From positions 1 to 64,000 of the forward strand of contig DASTXR010000133.1 in assembly GCA_035765415.1 (NCBI GenBank): a stretch of 64,000 bases of DNA, in the 5' to 3' direction. Shown here one piece after another: positions 8,832-17,591 of this stretch (positions are counted from its first letter, which is position 1; each line of letters starts with the position of its first letter). Made by a program: the position numbers and the translations under genes. This stretch comes from CADEED01 sp035765415. GTDB lineage: Bacteria; Pseudomonadota; Gammaproteobacteria; Steroidobacterales; Steroidobacteraceae. The notes beneath the pieces are model-generated. The model saw only the letters and a program-made list of their open reading frames with translations, had not been told where the DNA came from and ran no database searches.

Positions 8832-8858
8832 AGGAAATGGGGACTGTCCCCATTTCCT
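8832..8858. repeat. Palindromic repeat, copy 3 (core palindrome only)
   Basis: A perfect 13-bp inverted repeat around one central base: AGGAAATGGGGAC then T then the reverse complement. It overlaps two bases of the algC stop codon (8857-8859) and lacks the CAAAAGGGGCCGCACC arm of copies 1 and 2. Likely a stem-loop at the algC 3' end. Confidence 0.85.
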
Positions 8859-10230
8859 AGTGGTTGGACTTGATGGCGCCCATGCCGTCGAGGAAAGCCA
8901 GCAGGTCGGCGGTCTTCTCGCGCATCAGCGACTCGCTGCCGCGCGATTCGACGTTGAGGCGCACCAGTGGCTCGGTGTTCGAGGCGCGGACGTTGAAACG
9001 CCAGTCCTTGAACTCCACCGACAGGCCGTCGGTGTGGTCGACGGCTTCGGCGCCCTTGCCGTATTTCGCCTCGGCCTCGGCCAGCACCTTCCTGGCGTCC
9101 GGCAGCTTGCGATTGATCTCGCCGCTCGACGGGAACGCCTTGATGCGCTCCGCCACGAGTTCGTCCAGAGATTTCCCGGACTCGCACACGCGCTCGAGCA
9201 CCAGCAGCCAGGGAATCATGCCGCTGTCGCAGTACGAGAAGTCGCGGAAATAGTGATGCGCGCTCATCTCGCCGCCGTACGCGCCGTCCACTTCGCGCAT
9301 CTTCTGCTTGATGAACGCATGCCCCGACTTGCTCATGACCGGCACGCCGCCGAGACGCTTCACGGTGTCGATGGTGTTCCACGTGAGCCGCGGGTCGTAG
9401 ACGATGCGCGCGCCAGGTTGTTTGGCGAGGAACGCCTCCGCCAGCAAGCCGACGATGTAGTAACCCTCGATGAACGAGCCCTTGGAGTCGTAGAAGAAGC
9501 AGCGGTCGTAGTCGCCGTCCCAGGCGATGCCGACATCGGCGCGCGATGTCTTCAGCGCCGCAAGCGTGGGCCCGCGATTCTCCTCGAGCATGGGATTGGG
9601 CACGCCTTGCGGGAAGTCGCCGTTCGGCTCGTGCCGCACCTTGATGAACTCGAATGGCAGATGCGGCTCGAGCTTGTCGACCGCGAGGCCGGCGCCGCCA
9701 TTGCCCGCGTCCACCACCACCTTGAGTTTGCGCAGCCCCTTGAGATCGATGTAGCCCAGCAGATGCTCGATGTATTTGTCCGACGTCTCGAGCTTCGTCA
9801 CCTTGCCGCGCGCCGCGGCGACAGGCGGGATCTTGCCGCCCTGGATCATCGCCGCGATGTCCTTGAGGCCCGAATCGGCGCCGATGGGCTTGCTCTGCTC
9901 GCGCACCAGCTTGAGGCCGTTGTAGTCCGGAGGATTGTGGCTGGCGGTGACCATGATGCCGCCGTCCAGCTTCCAGGCGAACGTGGCGAAGTAGACGCCT
10001 TCGGTACCGCACAACCCGATGTCGAGCACGTCGACGCCGGCGTCGGTGAGCCCGCGAATGAGCTCGGTGGCGAACTGGTCGCTGGTGAGCCGGATGTCGC
10101 GTCCCACGCACACGCGCTTCGGCTTCACGAAGGCGGCATAGGCGCGGCCCACCTGGTAGACCAGCTCGGGGTTGAGCTCGTCGGGAATGCGGCCACGGAT
10201 GTCGTAGGCCTTGAATGCGGAGAGGTTCAT
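8857..10230 (-). CDS. algC: Phosphomannomutase/phosphoglucomutase
   Basis: 457 residues from ATG 10230; a GTG one codon earlier is possible, but GGAAAGG lies at good distance from the ATG. It interconverts hexose 6-phosphate and 1-phosphate, supplying mannose-1-P to the manC product and glucose-1-P for UDP- and dTDP-glucose. Family motifs: N-terminal AYDIRGR, phosphoserine loop TASHNPPDYNG near residue 98, metal-binding DGDYDRC near 240, sugar-binding GGEMSAHHYF near 320, and the phosphate-binding RASNTEPLVRLN near 425. It lies just after manC with no gap, at the distal end of the polysaccharide locus. AlgC-type dual specificity is inferred from the family; a mannose-only enzyme is possible. 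Confidence 0.93.
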   Translation of the reverse strand: MNLSAFKAYDIRGRIPDELNPELVYQVGRAYAAFVKPKRVCVGRDIRLTSDQFATELIRGLTDAGVDVLDIGLCGTEGVYFATFAWKLDGGIMVTASHNPPDYNGLKLVREQSKPIGADSGLKDIAAMIQGGKIPPVAAARGKVTKLETSDKYIEHLLGYIDLKGLRKLKVVVDAGNGGAGLAVDKLEPHLPFEFIKVRHEPNGDFPQGVPNPMLEENRGPTLAALKTSRADVGIAWDGDYDRCFFYDSKGSFIEGYYIVGLLAEAFLAKQPGARIVYDPRLTWNTIDTVKRLGGVPVMSKSGHAFIKQKMREVDGAYGGEMSAHHYFRDFSYCDSGMIPWLLVLERVCESGKSLDELVAERIKAFPSSGEINRKLPDARKVLAEAEAKYGKGAEAVDHTDGLSVEFKDWRFNVRASNTEPLVRLNVESRGSESLMREKTADLLAFLDGMGAIKSNH

Positions 10231-10233
10231 CAC

Positions 10234-11355
10234 TTATGCCTTTCCTTTCGGGTCTCTAACTACAACGGGGACGGGCGCGGCATGCGCGACGTGTTCCATG
10301 CGGCCGGCCGCCTTGATGCGCGCGACCAGCTTCTTCACGTCCTGCACCTTGGCCTTGGGCGCGACCAGCACGGCGTCGGCGGTTTCGACGATGACCATGT
10401 CATGCAGGCCGAGCGCGGCCACGAGGCGGCTGTCCGCATGCACATAGCAACCATCGGCGTCTTCGAGCAGCACGTCGCCGCGGATCACGTTGCCGCGGCC
10501 GTCGGCCGGCAGCACTTCGTGCAGCGCGGCCCACGAACCGACGTCGTTCCAGCCGGCATCGAGCGGAACCATGACGGCGTCGCGCGTCTTTTCCATGACC
10601 GCGTAGTCCACCGAATCGCTGCGGCAGGTGGCGAATATCGCTTCATCCACGCGCGTGAAATCCTTCTCGCGCACCGCGGTGGCGCTGGCGCGCGCACAGA
10701 CCTCGGCGATGTCGGGCGCGTGCGCCGCGAGCTCGTCGAGAAAACGCTTGGCGCCGAACATGAACATGCCCGAGTTCCAGAAGTAGTCGCCCGAGGCGAT
10801 GAACTCGCGCGCGCGCGCTTCATTCGGCTTTTCGACGAATTGCTCGATGGGCGCGACCGGGCCTGCGCCGTTGGCGCGGCGGATGTAGCCGTAGCCCGTC
10901 TCCGGAGTACGCGCGACGATACCAAACGCAACCAGCTTGCCGCTCGCCGCCGCCGGAATCGCCTGGCGGATCGAAGCCTGGAAGGCCGCGAGGTCGCGCA
11001 GCACATGGTCGGCCGGCAGCACCAGCAGGATCGCATCGTCGCCCGCAATCTGCCGTACGGCATGTGCCGCGAGCGCAATCGCCGGCGCGGTGTTGCGACC
11101 CACCGGCTCTAACAAGATGCCCGCGGGCGGCATGCCCATCTCGCGCAGCTGCTCGGCGACCAGGAATCGGTGTGCTTCATTACACACGACGACGGGCGTG
11201 GTGGCATCCGGAAATCCGGCGAGCCGCGCGGCCGTGTCCTGGATCATGGTGCGTTCGCCGGTCAGCGCCAGAAGTTGTTTGGGCAAGAGCTCGCGCGAAA
11301 GCGGCCAGAGTCGGGTGCCGGCACCACCGGAGAGGATCACGGGGACTAGTTTCAT
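10234..11355 (-). CDS. manC: Mannose-1-phosphate guanylyltransferase, short monofunctional form
   Basis: Makes GDP-mannose from GTP and mannose-1-phosphate. The 373 residues open with the nucleotidyltransferase signature GGAGTRLWPLSRE and the Lys of PKQLL; VEKPNEARA and NSGMFMF follow in the middle. The bifunctional ManC/AlgA form runs to about 470 residues with a C-terminal phosphomannose isomerase domain; that domain is missing here and the protein ends after a short tail. Mannose-6-P must therefore come from a separate isomerase, not seen in this window. It abuts algC (stop at 10234) and follows ugd by 18 bp, so the three genes are probably co-transcribed. Confidence 0.93.
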   Translation of the reverse strand: MKLVPVILSGGAGTRLWPLSRELLPKQLLALTGERTMIQDTAARLAGFPDATTPVVVCNEAHRFLVAEQLREMGMPPAGILLEPVGRNTAPAIALAAHAVRQIAGDDAILLVLPADHVLRDLAAFQASIRQAIPAAASGKLVAFGIVARTPETGYGYIRRANGAGPVAPIEQFVEKPNEARAREFIASGDYFWNSGMFMFGAKRFLDELAAHAPDIAEVCARASATAVREKDFTRVDEAIFATCRSDSVDYAVMEKTRDAVMVPLDAGWNDVGSWAALHEVLPADGRGNVIRGDVLLEDADGCYVHADSRLVAALGLHDMVIVETADAVLVAPKAKVQDVKKLVARIKAAGRMEHVAHAAPVPVVVRDPKGKA

Positions 11356-11373
11356 GAGGGCAGCATCGTACTC

Positions 11374-12711
11374 CTAACCCTTCGACGCTTCGCCGCGTCC
11401 GATCGCGTAGTACCTGAAGCCCTGCTTCTTCATCGTCACCGGGTCGTAAAGATTCCGGCCGTCGAAGATGACCGGCGCCTTGAGCGTCTTCTTCAGGTGA
11501 TCGAAGTCCGGGCTGCGGAATTCCTTCCACTCCGTGACGATGACGAGCGCATCAGCGCCGTCGAGCGCTTCACGGGCGCGAGCACACAGCGTGAGGTCGG
11601 CGCGATCGCCCCAGAGCCGCTTGGCTTCCTTGGCTGCGGCCGGGTCGTAGGCGCGCACTTTCGCGCCAGCCTTCCATAACGCGTCGATGAGCACACGGCT
11701 CGGCGCCTCGCGCATGTCGTCGGTGCCGGGCTTGAACGCCAATCCCCAGATCGCGAAAGTCTTGCCGGCAATGTTGCCGTCGTAGTGCGCGAGGATCTTG
11801 CCCGGCAGCACTTCCTTCTGCGCCTTGTTCACCGCCTCGACGGAATTGAGGAGCTGCGGCTCGTATTTCACGCCGCGCGCCGAGCGCACCAGCGCCTGCA
11901 CGTCTTTCGGAAAACAGGAACCGCCGTACCCCAACCCCGGGTAGATGAAGTGGTAACCGATGCGCGCATCCGAACCTATGCCGACGCGCACTTTCTCGAT
12001 GTCGGCGCCGAACCGTTCCGCCAGGTTCGCCAGCTCGTTCATGAAGCTGATCTTGGTCGCGAGCATGGCGTTGGCGGCGTACTTCGTGAGCTCCGCGGAC
12101 TTGACGTCCATGACGATGACTTTTTCACGGCTGCGCGTGAACGGTTCGTACAACGCGCGCATGAGCTCGGTGACGCGCGGATTGTCGGCGCCCACGACCA
12201 CGCGGTCCGGGCGCATGAAGTCCTCGATGGCCGCGCCTTCCTTGAGGAATTCCGGGTTGGACACGACGTCGAATTCGACCTCGGCCTTGCGCTTGCTCAG
12301 GGATTCGGCGACCGCCGCACCGACCTTGTCGGCGGTGCCCACGGGCACGGTGGACTTGGTGACCACCACCTTGTATTCGGTCATGTGCTCGCCGATCGTT
12401 CGCGCAACCGCCAGCACGTACTTGAGATCCGCCGAGCCGTCTTCGTCGGGAGGTGTGCCCACCGCGATGAGTTGCAGCTGGCCATGAGCGACGCCCTCGG
12501 CTGCCGACGTGGTGAACCGCAGGCGTTCGGCGTCGGCATTGGTCTTGATGAGCGCATCGAGACCGGGCTCGTGGATGGGAATCTCCCCGCGCTTGAGACC
12601 TTCTATCTTCTTTGCGTCGACGTCGACGCACAGCACGTCATTGCCGGCATCGGCAAGGCATGCACCGGTGACCAACCCGACATAGCCGGATCCAAAAATG
12701 GTGACTCGCAT
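11374..12711 (-). CDS. ugd: UDP-glucose 6-dehydrogenase
   Basis: 445 residues. It oxidises UDP-glucose to UDP-glucuronate with two NAD, feeding the UDP-glucuronate epimerase further up the locus. The Rossmann signature GSGYVGLVTG is at the N-terminus, TKSTVPVGT lies near 120-130, and the catalytic Cys is in GYGGSCFPKD near residue 260. ATG 12711 is preceded by AGGA at five bases. The GTPPDEDGSADL segment and the spacing fit UDP-glucose rather than GDP-mannose dehydrogenase. It lies between the WecA-like gene (68 bp upstream) and manC. Confidence 0.92.
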   Translation of the reverse strand: MRVTIFGSGYVGLVTGACLADAGNDVLCVDVDAKKIEGLKRGEIPIHEPGLDALIKTNADAERLRFTTSAAEGVAHGQLQLIAVGTPPDEDGSADLKYVLAVARTIGEHMTEYKVVVTKSTVPVGTADKVGAAVAESLSKRKAEVEFDVVSNPEFLKEGAAIEDFMRPDRVVVGADNPRVTELMRALYEPFTRSREKVIVMDVKSAELTKYAANAMLATKISFMNELANLAERFGADIEKVRVGIGSDARIGYHFIYPGLGYGGSCFPKDVQALVRSARGVKYEPQLLNSVEAVNKAQKEVLPGKILAHYDGNIAGKTFAIWGLAFKPGTDDMREAPSRVLIDALWKAGAKVRAYDPAAAKEAKRLWGDRADLTLCARAREALDGADALVIVTEWKEFRSPDFDHLKKTLKAPVIFDGRNLYDPVTMKKQGFRYYAIGRGEASKG

Positions 12712-12779
12712 GTTTTCCTGGAGTGCCCGGAATGGGCAGGGGTCGGAATTCTAGCGAATTCGCCCCGCGCGCGCGCCTG

Positions 12780-13877
12780 CTAAGCGGCTTCGACGTCGAC
12801 TTCAGTCGTGCGCTGACGGCGCAGGTGATGGGGAACCACGACCCAGAGGATGCGCGCGTTGTGCATCAACACGATCATGCCCAGTCCCGAGAGCAACCAC
12901 ATGGCAAACGAAACTCCGTCCGATACTTCGAAGTAGTGGATGCCGATTGCAACCATCGACAGGAGTATGCCTATCAGGATCAACACGAAGAACGCGCCGC
13001 GCACACCGAAGCCGGCGTCCAGCAGCTTGTGGTGGAAATGCGCGCGATCCGGCTGGAACGGCGAGCCGCCCTTGAGGATGCGGCGGATGGTGGTCCACAG
13101 GAGCTCGTAGAGCGGAATCGCCACGACCCACAACGTGGTGGTGGGACTCAGGCTCGATCCCTCGCCCTGCGACGCGCTGATGCACATGCACGCGAGCAGG
13201 AAGCCTAACAAGGTGCTGCCGGCATCACCCATGAAGCAACGGAACGCGCGGTTGAACTTCGCGGGGATGTTGAAGACGAGGAACGCGGCGACCGCGCCGC
13301 AGAGCACGATGCTCATGCTGCCGACCACGGAATCGCCGGTGAGCGAGGTAAGGCAGGTGAGCGCCAGCAGCGCGTTGAACGCCATGGTGCCGGCGAGACC
13401 GTCCATGCCGTCGAGCATGTTGAACGCGTTGATGGCGCCGACGATGGCAACACAGGTGAACGCCGCGCCGGAGAGCTCGGAGAACTGGACCGGCGTATCT
13501 CCGAAAGGACGTCCCAGCGTGGTGATCGAGAAATCGGGTGACGTGCCGAGGACCAGCAACGCGGCGACCAGGTGGGCAGTGAGGCGAGCGGCGGGCGAGA
13601 TCTCGAAACGATCGTCGAGCAGCCCGACGATGACGACCAGCGCCGCGGCGGACAGCAACGGAGCGGATATGAACTGGTTTGCGGGCAGCAGGCCGACGCC
13701 GAAGATGCAACCCACGAACATCGCGAGGCCACCGACAACGGGAATTTCGCCGTGATGAGTTTTGCGCCCCCCCGGCTTGTCGACGAGTTCAACGGCTACA
13801 GCCACAGGCCGGAGGGCGGCCATCGCTAGGAGCGTTGCGAAAAAGCACGCTACTGAAGCGCCAAAGTCACTTATCAA
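12780..13877 (-). CDS. Undecaprenyl-phosphate glycosyl-1-phosphate transferase (WecA/MraY family)
   Basis: A polytopic membrane enzyme that should transfer a sugar-1-phosphate, probably a HexNAc, to undecaprenyl phosphate and so start the repeat unit. I prefer TTG 13877: GAGGA lies about six bases upstream, and the first predicted helix follows at once. An ATG at 13928 has no SD and would sit only about 10 bases after the likely transcription start. From the TTG the protein has 365 residues. Visible motifs: DKPGGRKTHHGEIPVVGG near residue 35, NAFNMLDGMDGLAG near 145, and the HxHH-like DRAHFHHKLLDAG near 275, all typical of this family. It has its own apparent promoter region upstream. The sugar specificity is unknown. 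Confidence 0.88.
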   Translation of the reverse strand: MISDFGASVACFFATLLAMAALRPVAVAVELVDKPGGRKTHHGEIPVVGGLAMFVGCIFGVGLLPANQFISAPLLSAAALVVIVGLLDDRFEISPAARLTAHLVAALLVLGTSPDFSITTLGRPFGDTPVQFSELSGAAFTCVAIVGAINAFNMLDGMDGLAGTMAFNALLALTCLTSLTGDSVVGSMSIVLCGAVAAFLVFNIPAKFNRAFRCFMGDAGSTLLGFLLACMCISASQGEGSSLSPTTTLWVVAIPLYELLWTTIRRILKGGSPFQPDRAHFHHKLLDAGFGVRGAFFVLILIGILLSMVAIGIHYFEVSDGVSFAMWLLSGLGMIVLMHNARILWVVVPHHLRRQRTTEVDVEAA

Positions 13878-13944
13878 GCAATTCCTCGTTCTCGCAGCTC
13901 CAACAACCTGGTCGGGGGGCCGGAGCATTCATTTGACGGTCCGA

Positions 13945-13950
13945 AGTATA
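13945..13950 (-). promoter_or_regulatory. Candidate -10 element upstream of the WecA-like gene
   Basis: On the - strand the hexamer TATACT lies about 70 bases upstream of the TTG start at 13877. No good -35 is present at 16-18 bp, which would fit an activator-dependent promoter. The direct repeats at 14006-14036 lie where an activator would bind. Inference from pattern only. Confidence 0.4.
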
Positions 13951-14005
13951 GCCATCCCAATTTTTCCCGGGATACCCAATGAACGCATAAAACGAAGGTC
14001 CGCAA

Positions 14006-14036
14006 TGTGCAGATATGTGCAGATACTGTGCAGATT
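14006..14036. repeat. Three direct repeats TGTGCAGAT(A/T), helically phased
   Basis: TGTGCAGATA at 14006-14015, the same at 14016-14025, and TGTGCAGATT at 14027-14036. The periods of 10 and 11 bp put all copies on one face of the helix. They lie in the 263-314 bp gap between the alkaline-phosphatase-type gene and the WecA-like gene, upstream of the candidate -10. They look like an operator for a transcription factor; the factor is unknown. Confidence 0.6.
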
Positions 14037-14147
14037 ACGTTTCGGTCGGACCCGGCTTACCCTGTTTCCACGGTCTCCAGGCGTTAGTGCTCTCTGTCAC
14101 GACGCAGGGGTTTCTCTCACCCGGCATGCGCTTTTTTTCATGCGGTC

Positions 14148-14170
14148 GTCGTTTCCCGGCGACAAACGAC
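14148..14170. terminator. Stem-loop after the alkaline-phosphatase-type gene
   Basis: GTCGTTT at 14148-14154 pairs with AAACGAC at 14164-14170 around a 9-base loop, about 20 bases past the stop at 14192. No T-run follows in the gene's direction; an A7 run does. It is a weak candidate terminator or mRNA end structure. Apart from this, the repeats and the candidate -10, I see nothing else in the gap. Confidence 0.3.
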
Positions 14171-14191
14171 AGCAGTTAGAACGAACCTAGC

Positions 14192-15502
14192 CTAGTTCGG
14201 CTGGCCTTTCGGGGCAGCCCTACCAAACATGGCTTCCGTGACGATCGTCGGCATATGCCTCAACGGGAACGGCGCCGCACCCGGGTCGAGGCGGCTCGCG
14301 GTATCGACGAAATAGCCTATTCCGTCGTGCTCGCCGTTCTTTATGGCGACGAAGGCCACCTCCTCGCGGAACGGGACGAGGCTCGACCCTAAGCGAATGG
14401 TGCTGCCGGCGGGGATGTCGTGGGGATAGGTCAGCATGACGAACAGGTCCTTGCCGCGATTGTCGACCTCGAATATCGGCGTTCCGTCGGCCGCCACCAC
14501 CCCTGCCAGGGTCTCGGCCGCGGTCCGGGCCTGCGCCTCGTCCGGTAAGACAATGAGGAAGTCACGGGACATGAGGGGTTCCACCCGCGAAAAACCGATA
14601 CCGAGCCGCGTCAGAAAACCGGCATGGTCGCGAAGCCGCCAGTAGAACTTGAGGTGCCCGAAGGGCTGCTGGTGCAGACCCGTGGCGATCATGATGCGAG
14701 CCTCGGGATTGGCCTTGCGCACCTTGCCAAGGATGGAGTCGTAGAGCTCGTATACCTCGATGACCGGGTCTATCCCCGCGGTGATGTACCAGTCGGGATT
14801 GCGGTGCGGGCCGGAATAGACGGCCGACGAGAACATGTAGTGGTGCTGGATATGGGCGCCGGCATTCAGGAACAGCGTGGCGAAATTCGGCTTCGTCCGG
14901 CGCACCTCGCCAATGAATACATCGGCGAGCAGTTGATCGAGCAGCAAGGCGCCGCGCCAGCGCCGCTTTGGCGCTGTCAGCGCCCAGCCCAGGTATCGGC
15001 CCCAGTTCGCCGGCGACGCATAACGCAGGAAACCTGACAACAGACCGGCGAACGACGCGAATGTGACTCGCCGCGTGGCGTTTTCGTTCACTGCCTGGGC
15101 AATGGCGTTGTAGAGCCTCTTGAGCGACGGCGACGCGCTGACGCTGGTCTTGGTCCATGGATCGGGAACGAAAAATGCGGGGTCCCGAAGGCGATGTTTG
15201 GCGTTCATCGGGCTGATGGCGCCGACCCGCATGCCGCGTGCCTCGAGCTGCTCCCAGATCTGTGGGAGGTCCTGCCCCACGATGTCGCCGAGCCTGAAAA
15301 CCTTGTGCTCGTCGAAGGTCTTGCCGGTGTGCGCGGTCACCCACTGGATCCACGGTTCGAGCAGTTCGTAGCTCGATTCAGACGTGGTGCGCTGAAGGCC
15401 GTTTTCGCGCAGCACCTGCGCGAAGTTTGGCAAACGGCCCGCCGCGCAGTAACGCTCCACGAACTCGAAATTGATCTCGTTGAATTCCAGGAAGAGCAGC
15501 AT
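14192..15502 (-). CDS. Alkaline-phosphatase-superfamily protein of the polysaccharide locus
   Basis: 436 residues if it begins at MLLFLEFNEINFEF (ATG 15502). A TTG at 15562 would add 20 residues, but the conserved-looking part starts at the ATG. The N-terminal FLEFNEIN and the segment NAGAHIQHHYMFSS around residue 230 look like metal-site strands of the type I phosphodiesterase/alkaline-phosphatase fold. I see no canonical nucleophile motif. There is no signal peptide or transmembrane helix. It lies between a methyltransferase (upstream) and the WecA-like gene. Possible roles are transfer or removal of a phosphate-containing substituent, but this is a guess from fold. Fold confidence is moderate; function unknown. 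Confidence 0.6.
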   Translation of the reverse strand: MLLFLEFNEINFEFVERYCAAGRLPNFAQVLRENGLQRTTSESSYELLEPWIQWVTAHTGKTFDEHKVFRLGDIVGQDLPQIWEQLEARGMRVGAISPMNAKHRLRDPAFFVPDPWTKTSVSASPSLKRLYNAIAQAVNENATRRVTFASFAGLLSGFLRYASPANWGRYLGWALTAPKRRWRGALLLDQLLADVFIGEVRRTKPNFATLFLNAGAHIQHHYMFSSAVYSGPHRNPDWYITAGIDPVIEVYELYDSILGKVRKANPEARIMIATGLHQQPFGHLKFYWRLRDHAGFLTRLGIGFSRVEPLMSRDFLIVLPDEAQARTAAETLAGVVAADGTPIFEVDNRGKDLFVMLTYPHDIPAGSTIRLGSSLVPFREEVAFVAIKNGEHDGIGYFVDTASRLDPGAAPFPLRHMPTIVTEAMFGRAAPKGQPN

Positions 15503-15590
15503 TGAGGGCTGCGAGCTCACGGTGCCGAAATCCCGAAATCGGTGTAATAGTTTGTCACGCAACGAGTTTTGCAGATTGCCGAGCCGGGGA

Positions 15591-16388
15591 TCAAGACGCG
15601 TTCTCCAGGGAAAGCATGTGGCAACGGGTCGTGAACACCGCGGCCAGTGAATCGTCGTACGGAGCGCAATTCCCGTTCAGCCACAGCTCCAGGTCGAGCC
15701 ATCGGCGCATGAATTCTTCTCGCGCCTCGGGTCGCACGCTGCGAAACACGCGCTTCAAGCCGGTATTGAAGGACTTCGTTTCGACGATGCGCAAACCCGC
15801 GTCAGCGCAGTACTTGACGAATGAGGCCTCGGGGGCGAAGCGCTGGTAGTAAACACCAGCGCCGAATCGTTCGACGAGTTGATTGCGCACGAACTGAGTG
15901 ACCGCCTGGCGCATCGCCAACCCCGCGGTGACGTGTTGTTGGGTGGTGGTCTCGGTGGTGAAGTGGCCGGCGTCGTAGTTGATGAGCGCGATTCCGCCCG
16001 GCCTGAGATTCGCCTTGACCGCCTGCATGTAGGCGCCTCGCTTCGCGATGGGAACGTGTTCGAAAACACTGAACGAGACGATGACGTCGGCTCCGCCCTG
16101 GAGCACGAACATCTCACCCGGGGCGAAGTGCAATTCCGCGTTCTTGCCGGCAAGCACCTTGCGGGCCTCATCGAGCGAAGGCTCATGAGGGTCGGCCCCG
16201 ACGTAGCGCACGTTTGGATAGTCGTCCAGGAATTGCGGAAAGTTGCGGCCGGAGCCGCAGCCCAGGTCGAGTACCACCAGCGGTGTTCCGCGCGACGCCA
16301 GTTCAGCCAGCTTCTGCAGGCAGTACATCTTGGCCGTGTTGCCAAGCGACTTCACGTTCTTCATTCGATCCGGTTTCAGTTCAATCAT
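15591..16388 (-). CDS. Class I SAM-dependent methyltransferase
   Basis: 265 residues. The SAM-binding motif VVLDLGCGSGRNFPQFL is near residue 40, an acidic residue follows at the end of the next strand (VGADPHEPS), and VIVSFSVFEHV matches motif II/post-I. It should methylate a small molecule or sugar; the target is unknown. It lies 45 bp after a GT4 glycosyltransferase on the same strand, so a role in decorating the polysaccharide is inferred. The C-terminal third (QRWLDLELW-like helix region) has no signature I recognise. Confidence 0.8.
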   Translation of the reverse strand: MIELKPDRMKNVKSLGNTAKMYCLQKLAELASRGTPLVVLDLGCGSGRNFPQFLDDYPNVRYVGADPHEPSLDEARKVLAGKNAELHFAPGEMFVLQGGADVIVSFSVFEHVPIAKRGAYMQAVKANLRPGGIALINYDAGHFTTETTTQQHVTAGLAMRQAVTQFVRNQLVERFGAGVYYQRFAPEASFVKYCADAGLRIVETKSFNTGLKRVFRSVRPEAREEFMRRWLDLELWLNGNCAPYDDSLAAVFTTRCHMLSLENAS

Positions 16389-16433
16389 TTGCGCGGCGAT
16401 TATGGACGATCGGGCGATACGATGTGGATAGGG

Positions 16434-17591
16434 TCAAACACTGATAAGCAAGGCGTAGTCCGCGATCGTCTGCTCGATGACGGCGCCTTCGTCGAAGTGT
16501 TCGACGACGAATGCGCGCCCTGCCGCGCCCATGGCGCTGATCCGCCCGGGGTTGGCGATGAGCTCGCGCATCGCGAGTTCGAGGCGATCGACATCGGCCG
16601 GCGGAACGAGCAGCCCGGTGACCCCGGGAAGCACCACCTGGCGGCACCCGGGCACATCACTCGCGATGAGCGCACGCCCCATCGCGGAAGCTTCCAGCAA
16701 CACGCGCGGCAACCCCTCGCGATAGGAGGGCAGCACGACCACATCGGCGCGGGCAATCTGCGGCCGCACGTCATCGACCTCGCCTATCCACTCGACCGCG
16801 GATGCCTGCTGGCCCAGTTGCGTGACCTCGCTTTGCGCCAGCGCCGTGGGATTGCGCGGATCGGTGCCGCCCACGAGCAGGAACTTCACGTCGGGGTAGT
16901 CACGGCGGATACGCTGCGCAGCGTTCAGATACTCACGCACGCCTTTCTCGCCGAGCAGTCGGGAGATCATGCAGAACGTCAGCGGTACGCGCGACTCGCA
17001 CGGAAGAACTGCCGGCACGAAGCGCGACGTGTCCACACCGGATCCGGCAACCAGCCTCACCTTTCCGTTGTCGACCAGCCCATTGCTGACAAAGAGATCC
17101 CGGTCGTCGGCATTCTGGAAATACACACGCTTCGCGCGCGCCAATGCCAGCCGATAGAGCAGGTTCACCAGCTTGTTCATGCCGGCGCCGGCCGAAGTGA
17201 ACGCATACCCGAGGCCGGTGATGGTTACCACGCGCACCGGCACTCCCGCGAGCGCGGCCGCGAGCGTGGCGTAGATGGCGGGCTTGATGGTGAATGCATG
17301 CACGACAGCGGGACGTCGGCGGCGAAACTCGCGCCACAGCGTCCACACCAGCCGCAGGTCGGTCAGCGGAGCGACGCCACGCAGCGCAACCGGGATCGGC
17401 GCGAAGGCGATGCCCTCGGCCGTCAACCGCTCACCATATCCATCGGCGCCCGAGCCCATCGCGACAACCGTGGCGCCGGCAGATGCAAGCCGATGGACCA
17501 GGTTGCGGCGGAACAGATGGAGCGTCTTCGCGCATCGCGAGACGACGATGACGGAGCGCCCGGCGAGCGGTTGCTCCTGGACCCGCTTCAT
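16434..17591 (-). CDS. GT4-family glycosyltransferase, PglA-like
   Basis: 385 residues from ATG 17591, which overlaps the previous TGA by four bases (ATGA). A GT-B retaining glycosyltransferase. The N-terminal domain has TITGLGYAFTS; the C-terminal nucleotide-sugar domain carries SRLLGEKGVREYLNAA, ADVVVLPSYREGLPRVLLEA (the EX7E-type motif) and the conserved PGCRQVV segment. The TGLGY stretch with R-L-L-x-x-K-G is typical of transferases that add HexNAc to undecaprenyl-PP-linked sugar, as PglA does; that specificity is inferred. It is the last gene of a block with the oxygenase-like, beta-helix and amidotransferase genes upstream. Membrane-associated, cytoplasmic side. Confidence 0.87.
   Translation of the reverse strand: MKRVQEQPLAGRSVIVVSRCAKTLHLFRRNLVHRLASAGATVVAMGSGADGYGERLTAEGIAFAPIPVALRGVAPLTDLRLVWTLWREFRRRRPAVVHAFTIKPAIYATLAAALAGVPVRVVTITGLGYAFTSAGAGMNKLVNLLYRLALARAKRVYFQNADDRDLFVSNGLVDNGKVRLVAGSGVDTSRFVPAVLPCESRVPLTFCMISRLLGEKGVREYLNAAQRIRRDYPDVKFLLVGGTDPRNPTALAQSEVTQLGQQASAVEWIGEVDDVRPQIARADVVVLPSYREGLPRVLLEASAMGRALIASDVPGCRQVVLPGVTGLLVPPADVDRLELAMRELIANPGRISAMGAAGRAFVVEHFDEGAVIEQTIADYALLISV

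Noticed and set aside
8806..8853. N-terminal extension of the M28 peptidase (MGTVPIS...)
   Set aside because: It is the translated palindromic repeat; the signal peptide begins at the ATG at 8805.
8674..11112. An 812-residue + strand open frame opposite algC and manC
   Set aside because: Same reason; it also crosses the boundaries of two well-supported genes and a repeat.
14006..14036. The triple TGTGCAGAT repeat as plasmid-type iterons or an origin
   Set aside because: Only three copies, no replication initiator gene, no AT-rich region of origin type; an operator fits better.
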